A DNA stretch of 6,400 nt from Clostridiales bacterium (GTDB taxonomy: Bacteria > Bacillota > Clostridia > Oscillospirales > CAG-272). Below the pieces are notes generated by a model. It ran no database searches, was not told the DNA's origin, and saw only the letters and a program-made list of their open reading frames with translations. This document shows, piece after piece, positions 1 to 4,805 of the stretch; the first letter of the stretch is position 1; each line of letters starts with the position of its first letter. The translations under genes were made by a program, and so were the position numbers. The stretch is from assembly GCA_019415985.1 (NCBI GenBank), contig DXYE01000141.1, forward strand, positions 1-6,400. Direction: 5' to 3'.

Positions 1-322
1 CCTCAAATATTTCTCCAAGAATAATTAGAATAGTACCTATTACAATAGATATCCATGCAAACTTTATAATTCTTTTCTCCGCCTTAACAGTCCTAACATC
101 TTTTTCTATTTTCTTCAACAATGCTTTATCTCCTTTCATCAATTCATCAAGACTTAATTCATATAACTCGCTCATCCTTATAATACTTATAATATCGGGT
201 AATGATTTTCCATTCTCCCAATTAGAGATGGTCTGCCTGGAAACTAAGAGATTCTCTGCTACCTGTTCCTGTGTATATCCCTTTTGTATACGAGCATTTT
301 TAATTTTATCCTCTATCCTCAT
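1..322 (-). CDS. XRE-family HTH transcriptional regulator with C-terminal membrane helix, partial
   Basis: This gene runs off the left edge; 107 codons are visible, read from the ATG at 322-320. A perfect GGAGGA (336-331) lies 8 bases upstream, so the start is secure. Residues about 5-62 form a Cro/C1-type helix-turn-helix: KNARIQKGYTQEQVAENLLV, then SRQTISNWENGKSLPD as recognition helix and linker, then LYELSLDELMKGD. Such domains bind short palindromes as dimers, usually as repressors. A lysine-rich linker (66-87) follows, then a hydrophobic stretch (about 88-104, WISIVIGTILIILG) that looks like a membrane helix. This resembles the clostridial regulators that join an XRE domain to one or more C-terminal membrane segments. 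The C-terminus is missing, so the number of helices and any sensing domain are unknown. The palindrome at 404-425 upstream is a candidate self-regulatory site. The target genes cannot be told from this window. Confidence 0.88.
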   Translation of the reverse strand, partial: MRIEDKIKNARIQKGYTQEQVAENLLVSRQTISNWENGKSLPDIISIIRMSELYELSLDELMKGDKALLKKIEKDVRTVKAEKRIIKFAWISIVIGTILIILGEIFE

Positions 323-403
323 TGTGTGTGTCCTCCTTCATTTATGAGTTTACTAAATTGCTGTATGTCTGTCTATCAAATGTCTTTTACAAAAGGAGAA
401 ATT

Positions 404-425
404 CATGTAAAAGGAATTTTACATG
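404..425. promoter_or_regulatory. Perfect palindrome upstream of the XRE gene, candidate operator
   Basis: CATGTAAAA (404-412) and TTTTACATG (417-425) are exact reverse complements separated by GGAA. The site is about 80 bases upstream of the XRE start codon, in the kind of place where an XRE regulator commonly binds for autoregulation. TTTTAC recurs at 385-390. A TATAAA at 427-432 could be a rightward -10 box, but no good -35 box goes with it. Binding by the neighbouring regulator is inferred. Confidence 0.4.
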
Positions 426-561
426 GTATAAATGAATAAATTTACTCTCCTTTATTGTACTGTGAATAGTACAGCTGTTTGAGCGAACTGTATCAAGGGT
501 ATAAATATTAACCTTAGACCGCCTGAAAAGCAAAGCGTGTTACTGACTTTTTAATATGGTT

Positions 562-587
562 GACGGCATAGATTTCTCTCTGCCGCC
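562..587 (-). terminator. Weak hairpin just downstream of tnpV
   Basis: On the minus strand GGCGGCA (587-581) can pair with TGCCGTC (568-562) across 12 bases, using one G-U pair, beginning 6 bases after the tnpV stop. It is placed like a terminator, but only scattered T residues follow, so it may be weak or simply a conserved end of the element. Confidence 0.25.
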
Positions 588-593
588 CTTTGT

Positions 594-969
594 TTATGCA
601 AAGATGATTTCCTTTTCTACAATCTCTTTTGCACACGCTCGTATGTTATTCATTCTCTGTGTCCATTCCAAAGCATTTTCCGCCTTTAGCTGCTCCGTGA
701 TACCCTGCGCCCATTTCATCTGCTCTATAAGCCTTTTTATGCGTTCCTGCGCTTTTTATCTAATCGGCAAGGTAAGTATTCAGCCTGCCGCTTGTAAGTA
801 GCATTGTGTATGTATTTCTGCGGTATTCTTTCAAATACCGCAAGTGCCGCTGCACCCACAAACCGATAGGCTGTTCTTTTACGGCTGGTAAGATAAGACA
901 AGGAATATAATAATCTCCTTGCAGTTCATACCACAGACCATTTTTATCATCGTAAATGTACTTGTCCAT
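594..969 (-). pseudogene. tnpV: TnpV family transposon-encoded protein, frameshifted
   Basis: Read from the ATG at 969-967, which has GGAGGA (982-977) seven bases upstream. The upstream ATG at 1002 has no such site and is unlikely. The first 69 residues carry recognisable TnpV motifs (EQPIGLW, QRHLRYLKEYRRNTY, LLTSGRLNTYLAD) and end at an in-frame TAG (762-760). The missing half continues at once in another frame, KAQERIKRLIEQMKWAQGIT through MNNIRACAKEIV to EKEIIFA, with a TAA at 596-594. Restoring one T near 762-764 and one A in the run at 753-757 gives a continuous 125-residue protein, a plausible family length. TnpV is a small accessory protein of clostridial mobilisable and conjugative elements whose biochemical role is poorly defined. 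No recombinase, relaxase or element ends are visible, so this is probably an isolated relic. A sequencing error in the two homopolymers cannot be excluded. Confidence 0.85.
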
Positions 970-1229
970 TGAAAAATCCTCCGTTATAATATATTCGCAC
1001 ATACATCACAGTTCTCCGATTGCCACACTCTGTTATATCTTGTTATGAGATTTTCTTGCCCTTGCATTTGCCCCTATTAGCAATGAGGGAAAGAGTAAAC
1101 TTGTGTGTAACCGTATAAAGAGATAAGGCGAACACATTACGATAAAACCTTTATTTCTAAGGCTTTCGGAGGATTTTATTAAAACACTGTAACCTCTGTT
1201 GAGAGGCCATAATTTAATGATATTCAAAT
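970..1229. other. Gene-poor AT-rich stretch upstream of tnpV
   Basis: I see no supported gene here. A 64-codon minus-strand frame (1227-1033) begins with TTG, lacks a ribosome binding site and resembles no protein I know. A small hairpin, CCTCT (1193-1197) with AGAGG (1202-1206), is present. TATTATAA just upstream of the tnpV ribosome binding site (about 994-986, minus strand) could serve as a -10 box for tnpV. The rest may be debris of the mobile element. Confidence 0.4.
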
Positions 1230-1248
1230 TGGGATTAACAAAATCCCA
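1230..1248. repeat. Inverted repeat adjoining the tandem repeat
   Basis: TGGGATT (1230-1236) and AATCCCA (1242-1248) are exact reverse complements around AACAA. The right arm overlaps the beginning of the first tandem repeat unit, so the two structures form one compact array. No T-run follows on either strand, which argues against a terminator. Confidence 0.5.
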
Positions 1249-1300
1249 TTAGTCAAATTTCATTTGACAAAGTCCCATTAGTCAAATTTCATTTGACAAA
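1244..1300. repeat. 28-base tandem direct repeat with internal palindrome, candidate operator pair
   Basis: Two identical 28-base units (1244-1271 and 1273-1300) lie one base apart, a period of 29. Each contains a perfect palindrome, GTCAAAT-TTC-ATTTGAC (1252-1268 and 1281-1297). The second palindrome overlaps the -35 box TTGACA (1293-1298) of the promoter before rlmH, so a dimeric regulator bound there would block polymerase. The first copy ends in the same TTGACA (1264-1269) but has no -10 box at the proper distance, so it more likely acts as a second binding site than as a second promoter. The binding protein is unknown. Confidence 0.75.
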
Positions 1301-1321
1301 TGGAGGGAATCCGGGTATACT
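1293..1321 (+). promoter_or_regulatory. Near-consensus sigma-A promoter of rlmH
   Basis: TTGACA (1293-1298, perfect -35) is followed after exactly 17 bases by TATACT (1316-1321, one mismatch to TATAAT). Transcription should start near 1328, giving a leader of about 57 bases before the proposed rlmH start. The -35 box overlaps the second tandem palindrome, which points to regulation. Confidence 0.85.
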
Positions 1322-1371
1322 AAAAAGGATATCTTTTTTAAACGGCATTTCAAATCGGTTTCAGACCTTGT

Positions 1372-1377
1372 GGAGGG
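1372..1377 (+). promoter_or_regulatory. Ribosome binding site that points to a CTG start
   Basis: GGAGGG lies seven bases before the CTG at 1385-1387. The only conventional in-frame start, GTG at 1370, overlaps this site and has nothing purine-rich in front of it. The site therefore decides for CTG. Confidence 0.6.
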
Positions 1378-1384
1378 ATTTTCA

Positions 1385-1864
1385 CTGAAATTCTATATTG
1401 TTTCTGTTGGGGAACTGAGGGAAAAGTTCCTGACCGCACCGCTTTTCGAATATGAAAAACGTCTTCAGCCCTATGCGGAGCTCTGTCACATCGTGATCCG
1501 AGAGGAGAAGCTTCCGGACCGTCCATCGCCCGAAGAGATACGGCTGGCCCTGGAAAAGGAGGGGGCGCGCATGCTTGAAGCGCTGCCGAACCGCGTATGC
1601 CGTATCGCCCTTTGTATTGAGGGAGATGCGCTGTCGTCGGAAGCCTTTGCCGCACGGCTGGATTCCATGGCTGCGCGCGGCTGCAGCGCGTTTGCCTTTA
1701 TGATCGGCTCCTCCAACGGTCTTTCCGAAACTGTAAAAAAATCTGCCGATTTCAAACTTTCTTTCTCAAAAATGACGTTCCCCCACCAGCTTATGCAGGT
1801 GATTCTGGCGGAACAGCTGTACCGCGCCATGAACCTGCTGCATGGCGGTAAATATCACAAATAG
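1385..1864 (+). CDS. rlmH: 23S rRNA (pseudouridine1915-N3)-methyltransferase
   Basis: RlmH is a dimeric SPOUT-class enzyme that uses S-adenosylmethionine to methylate N3 of pseudouridine 1915 in helix 69 of 23S rRNA, at the heart of the ribosome. The N-terminus MKFYIVSVGELREKF is typical. The cofactor loop is IGSSNGL (residues 107-113), where many homologues have IGGSxGL. The signature LSFSKMTFPHQL (125-136), AEQLYRA (142-148) and the tail GGKYHK follow. From CTG at 1385 the product is 159 residues, the usual family length, and begins exactly where homologues begin. The GTG at 1370 would add five residues and has no ribosome binding site. A strong promoter with a tandem palindromic repeat lies just upstream, unexpected for a housekeeping gene. 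No partner gene is closely coupled. The identification is firm and the start is probable. Confidence 0.93.
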   Translation: MKFYIVSVGELREKFLTAPLFEYEKRLQPYAELCHIVIREEKLPDRPSPEEIRLALEKEGARMLEALPNRVCRIALCIEGDALSSEAFAARLDSMAARGCSAFAFMIGSSNGLSETVKKSADFKLSFSKMTFPHQLMQVILAEQLYRAMNLLHGGKYHK

Positions 1865-2158
1865 AGTTGACTAAGACAGAAGCCCGCGTTAGATCGGGCA
1901 TTTGTCACTTACAGAAGCTCCCTTTATACTTTCTGTTTATAATGCGAACCCTCTTCATTGTCTTTCCGCCGCCGTGCGACAAACCGCCTTTGAGGTGAGA
2001 GCGTACGCCGCGGATCTCCGCGAAAGCGTCTCATACCGGCTGGCTTCGCGGTCATTTTAATGTAAAAGGGACCGGGCCTTGAACCGACGCAAAAGCTCAG
2101 AGGATGTCCCGCTTTTCGTTCTATTTTTTATTTCACAGTTGGAGGCATTGGAATTTGT
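1865..2158. other. 294-base intergenic interval with nested inverted repeats
   Basis: No gene is supported on either strand. Between 1983 and 2052 three inverted repeats are nested: ACCGC (1983-1987) with GCGGT (2048-2052), TGAGA (1996-2000) with TCTCA (2029-2033), and CGCGGA (2009-2014) with TCCGCG (2017-2022). Further right GGGAC (2069-2073) can pair with GTCCC (2106-2110), and AAAAGC (2091-2096) with GCTTTT (2111-2116). I see no clear promoter for the next gene and match no known RNA family. This may be a structured leader or an RNA gene. Confidence 0.4.
1882..1899 (+). terminator. Short hairpin after rlmH, possible weak terminator
   Basis: GCCCG (1882-1886) pairs with CGGGC (1895-1899) around an eight-base loop, 17 bases after the rlmH stop. 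Only ATTTGTCACTT follows, so termination would be inefficient and read-through into the next gene is possible. Confidence 0.35.
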
Positions 2159-2395
2159 ATGAAACGAGCCATCGGTGTTTTCCTTCTCGCCTTTTTGACC
2201 TTTGCGCTGATTGCTTATCAGCTCGAATGGTATGATATCACCTTTATCGAACGGCCGCCCAAAGAGAATTGGGACACACAGAGTCAGACGACAGAGCTGA
2301 CCTTTCCACCAGATACCTCTGCGGTCGAATCTGAGGACAGCGACCCGGTTTCCCTGGAATCCGATGATGAATTTCCTTTGATTACCGCTGAATAG
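2159..2395 (+). CDS. Small membrane-anchored protein with acidic tail, unknown function
   Basis: I do not recognise this 78-residue protein. It begins MKRAIGV and has one hydrophobic segment at about residues 5-20 (IGVFLLAFLTFALIAY), then a tail rich in D, E, S, T and P (about 22-78, for example SAVESEDSDPVSLESDDEF). The KR before the helix suggests the N-terminus is inside and the tail outside. The segment could instead be a signal peptide, but there is no lipobox cysteine and no clear cleavage site. GGAGG (2141-2145) lies 13 bases before the ATG, further than usual; no other conventional start is better placed. The minus-strand frame across the same region (2461-2057) lacks a start site and looks like a shadow. 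Low-complexity tails of this kind evolve fast, so homologues may be few. The gene is plausible but unproven. Confidence 0.6.
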   Translation: MKRAIGVFLLAFLTFALIAYQLEWYDITFIERPPKENWDTQSQTTELTFPPDTSAVESEDSDPVSLESDDEFPLITAE

Positions 2396-2460
2396 GAAAA
2401 AACAATTAGGAAAACGGCGATTGAAATTCTTCAAAAAAGGCTGCTTTCCATTAAAAGGCA

Positions 2461-2545
2461 TTTGCGTTCAGCGTCGGACATAGCCGAAAGGCGGTTATGC
2501 ATCAAACGCGTCCCGAGACCGGACAAAAGAGGTCTCGATTTTATA
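2461..2545 (+). ncRNA. Candidate structured 3' region or small RNA ending in a hairpin
   Basis: GCGTT (2464-2468) can pair with AACGC (2505-2509), enclosing CATA-GCC-GAAA-GGC-(GGT)-TATG (2479-2499), a GNRA-capped hairpin with a three-base bulge. The hairpin CGAGACC/GGTCTCG and ATTTTAT follow directly. The arrangement fits either the 3' untranslated end of the 78-residue gene or a small RNA processed from it. It matches no RNA family I know, and no promoter of its own is visible. Confidence 0.3.
2514..2545 (+). terminator. Hairpin terminator, moderate
   Basis: CGAGACC (2514-2520) and GGTCTCG (2531-2537) form a perfect seven-base stem with a ten-base loop. ATTTTATAAATTT follows, a broken T-run. 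It lies 118 bases after the stop of the small membrane protein gene and is the first good candidate to end that transcript. Confidence 0.5.
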
Positions 2546-2566
2546 AATTTCATTTGCAATTAACAT

Positions 2567-2593
2567 AAAAAAGCCGGCATCTGCCGCTTTTTT
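2567..2593. terminator. Bidirectional intrinsic terminator upstream of mnmG
   Basis: Six A residues and G (2567-2573) pair with C and six T residues (2587-2593). Inside, CGGC (2575-2578) pairs with GCCG (2583-2586), leaving one bulged C. The A-run and T-run let it work on both strands. It insulates mnmG from upstream transcription, unless the mnmG promoter lies before it, in which case it would act as an attenuator. Confidence 0.65.
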
Positions 2594-2673
2594 CCCAAAG
2601 ACACGCCCTTTTTCCGCGCCAGGCGGTCACATCCAGCCCTCAATTTCTCATGACAGGAAAGGCAGTCATATCT

Positions 2674-4575
2674 ATGAAAAATATACTTTCCAGCTCAATC
2701 TTCGACCATGCTGACGTCGCGGTCATCGGCGCCGGACATGCGGGTATTGAAGCGGCGCTTGCCTGCGCGCGTATGGGGCTGGATACCGTTCTCTTCACCA
2801 TGAGCCTGGACGCTGTGGGCAATATGCCCTGTAATCCGTCCATCGGTGGAACAGGAAAGGGCCATTTGGTGTTTGAAATCGATGCGCTCGGCGGCGAAAT
2901 GGGCTACGCCGCTGACTGTGTAACGCTGCAGAGCCGAATGCTGAACCTCGGCAAGGGTCCCGCTGTTCATTCCAAACGGGTGCAGGCAGACCGGCAGCAA
3001 TACCGGCTTTACATGAAACGGACGCTCGAAAAAACATCAGGTCTGCGGTTGGTTCAGGCCGAAGTTACGGACTTCTCCTGTGAAACCGGCCCGGAGGGCC
3101 GCCGGTCGCTTGTTTCGGTCACAACCCACCTGGGTTCCGTATGGCGTGTACGCGCTGCAATCATTTGTGCGGGAACGTTCCTGCGCGGTCGCGTCATTGT
3201 AGGTCAGGCGGCCTTTTCCTCCGGTCCGGATAACATGCTGCCGGCCTCCGGCCTCTCAGATGCGCTCATCCGTGAAGGCATTCGTCTGATGCGATTTAAA
3301 ACGGGTACGCCCGCACGCATCCACCGCAGATCCATCGACTTTTCCCGCCTCGAAGTGCAGGGCGGCGAAGAACATCCCCTCCCTTTTTCCGTTCGTACAG
3401 CGGAAGCTCACTATAAAGGACGCCCGCAGCTGTGCTGCCATGTGGTATACACAACGCATCAGACTCATGAGATCATACGTTCAAATCTTCACCGATCTCC
3501 CCTGTATACCGGAATGATTGAAGGGACAGGCCCGCGCTACTGCCCCAGTATTGAAGACAAAATCGTGAGATTTGCAGACAAGGAAAGGCATCAGCTTTTT
3601 GTTGAGCCCATGGGATTGGATACAGATGAAATGTATCTTCAGGGCTTTTCTTCTTCTCTGCCTGTGGACGTTCAGAGGGAAATGCTCCGTTCCCTTCCCG
3701 GCTTTGAGCAGGCGGAAATGATGCGTCCCGCGTACGCCATCGAATACGACTGCGCGGACCCCACACAGCTCTATGCTACACTGGAGTTCAAAGAAATTTC
3801 GGGACTGTACGGAGCGGGACAGTTCAACGGTACGTCCGGCTACGAGGAGGCCGCCGCACAGGGGCTTGTGGCCGGTATCAACGCTGCCCTGAAGCTCAAG
3901 GGAATGGAGCCGCTCACGCTTACGAGAGATTCCTCCTATATCGGTACCCTGATCGACGATCTGGTAACCAAGGGAACGAAGGAGCCCTATCGTATCATGA
4001 CCTCCCGTTCGGAATACAGACTGCTGCTGCGGCAGGATAATGCGGATGCCCGTCTTACGCCGGAAGGCAGACGGGTCGGTCTGATCTCCGACGAACGCTA
4101 CGAAAGCTTTTTGAAAAAGCAGGAGGCTATCCGCAAAGAAATCAAACGCGCAGAAATTACGTTCATTCCCGAATCGGACACGCTTACGAATATCATGCGG
4201 ACGCACGGAACGGAACCGCGCGGCGGGCAGCGTCTCTGTGAGCTTATCCGCCGTCCCCAGCTCGATTATGCTGCATTGGAGCCTGTAGATACGCAGAGAC
4301 CGGATCTCCCGCGTCAGGTGCTGGAGGCCGCTCAGGTTTGCATCAAGTACGATGGTTACATTCAGCGTCAGCTCCGTGAGGTCGAAAAGATGAAAAAGAT
4401 GGAGGACAAAAAATTGCCTCCGGATCTGCCGTATTCCACTATCAAGGGTCTGCGGCTGGAGGCTGCGCAGAAGCTTGCACAGATCCGTCCGGCAAATTTG
4501 GGACAGGCCTCGAGAATCAGCGGGATCAGTCCGGCTGATATCTCTGTGCTGCTCATTTGGCTGAAACAGCGGTAG
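2674..4575 (+). CDS. mnmG: tRNA uridine-5-carboxymethylaminomethyl synthesis enzyme MnmG (GidA)
   Basis: MnmG works with the GTPase MnmE to install carboxymethylaminomethyl on the wobble uridine 34 of certain tRNAs, using FAD, NADH, methylenetetrahydrofolate and glycine. From ATG 2674 the product is 633 residues, normal for the long form. Visible are the FAD-binding VAVIGAGHAGIE (residues 15-26), PCNPSIGGTGKGH (52-64) with its conserved cysteine 53, KGPAVHSKRVQADR, GTFLRG, KTGTPAR, GPRYCPSIEDK with conserved cysteine 290, the EFKEISGLYGAGQFNGTSGYEE block, TSRSEYRLLLRQDNAD and the C-terminal MnmE-binding helices (YDGYIQRQ, then RPANLGQASRISGISPADIS). All key residues are intact. A second ATG, 24 bases upstream at 2650, is preceded by no ribosome binding site, whereas AGGAAAGG (2655-2662) precedes 2674, at a longish 11 bases. 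The usual neighbours mnmE and rsmG are absent from the window. I see no clear promoter between the terminator at 2567-2593 and the start. Confidence 0.96.
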   Translation: MKNILSSSIFDHADVAVIGAGHAGIEAALACARMGLDTVLFTMSLDAVGNMPCNPSIGGTGKGHLVFEIDALGGEMGYAADCVTLQSRMLNLGKGPAVHSKRVQADRQQYRLYMKRTLEKTSGLRLVQAEVTDFSCETGPEGRRSLVSVTTHLGSVWRVRAAIICAGTFLRGRVIVGQAAFSSGPDNMLPASGLSDALIREGIRLMRFKTGTPARIHRRSIDFSRLEVQGGEEHPLPFSVRTAEAHYKGRPQLCCHVVYTTHQTHEIIRSNLHRSPLYTGMIEGTGPRYCPSIEDKIVRFADKERHQLFVEPMGLDTDEMYLQGFSSSLPVDVQREMLRSLPGFEQAEMMRPAYAIEYDCADPTQLYATLEFKEISGLYGAGQFNGTSGYEEAAAQGLVAGINAALKLKGMEPLTLTRDSSYIGTLIDDLVTKGTKEPYRIMTSRSEYRLLLRQDNADARLTPEGRRVGLISDERYESFLKKQEAIRKEIKRAEITFIPESDTLTNIMRTHGTEPRGGQRLCELIRRPQLDYAALEPVDTQRPDLPRQVLEAAQVCIKYDGYIQRQLREVEKMKKMEDKKLPPDLPYSTIKGLRLEAAQKLAQIRPANLGQASRISGISPADISVLLIWLKQR

Positions 4576-4580
4576 CTTTC

Positions 4581-4615
4581 TCTTAACCTTCCGAAACGGC
4601 TATACGCTGTTAAGA
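4581..4615. repeat. Inverted repeat after mnmG
   Basis: TCTTAAC (4581-4587) and GTTAAGA (4609-4615) are exact reverse complements around 21 bases that contain a small CCG-AAA-CGG hairpin. It begins five bases after the mnmG stop. It could fold at the 3' end of the message, but no T-run follows, so it is not a standard terminator. Confidence 0.35.
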
Positions 4616-4730
4616 TAAGGAATTGTTCGACCAATTCATCGGTATAAAATCCTTCAAAACCGTTTTTCGCGGCGTTCGTTTGAATATTAGAAACCTTGCA
4701 TTTTATTACGACAGTTTACAACACAAACTT

Positions 4731-4805
4731 ACCCGTTGCATTCTTTGAAATTTTATGGTATAATGTGCACAGCGCAACATTACTTCTTGTAAAACCGCAA
4801 CGGGT
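4731..4805. repeat. 9-base inverted repeat enclosing the MORN gene promoter
   Basis: ACCCGTTGC (4731-4739) and GCAACGGGT (4797-4805) are exact reverse complements 57 bases apart. The entire promoter lies between or on them, and the -35 box overlaps the left arm. Two readings are a long stem around the promoter DNA, or recombination sites that could flip the promoter. A chance match of this length at this spacing is expected a few times in a window of this size, so the location is the main argument. Confidence 0.45.
4736..4764 (+). promoter_or_regulatory. Strong sigma-A promoter for the MORN protein gene
   Basis: TTGCAT (4736-4741) and a perfect TATAAT (4759-4764) are separated by 17 bases, with an extended -10 TG at 4756-4757. 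Transcription should start near 4771, leaving a leader of about 365 bases. Confidence 0.85.

Larger units (their letters stand above)
323..593. other. AT-rich intergenic stretch between the XRE gene and the tnpV remnant
   Basis: No convincing gene is visible. Besides the palindrome at 404-425 there is a second, shorter inverted repeat, TGTACT (456-461) and AGTACA (468-473), separated by six bases. For the XRE gene, TTGATA (378-373, minus strand) is a possible -35 box, but no strong -10 box sits at the right spacing, so the promoter is not resolved. Confidence 0.4.

Noticed and set aside
556..801. 81-codon plus-strand reading frame
   Set aside because: It is antisense to the 3' half of the tnpV pseudogene, which has clear family motifs.
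1033..1227. 64-codon minus-strand reading frame
   Set aside because: It starts at TTG without a ribosome binding site and resembles no family I know; it may be remnant DNA of the mobile element.
1850..1864. rlmH 3' end as an integration site, as used by SCC elements in staphylococci
   Set aside because: The end reads TATCACAAATAG, similar in kind to that site, but no second copy, recombinase or inserted element follows it.
2057..2461. 134-codon minus-strand reading frame
   Set aside because: It lies antisense to the small membrane protein gene, crosses hairpin-rich spacer and lacks a ribosome binding site.
3481..4206. 241-codon minus-strand reading frame inside mnmG
   Set aside because: It is a shadow of mnmG, whose motifs are continuous across the region.
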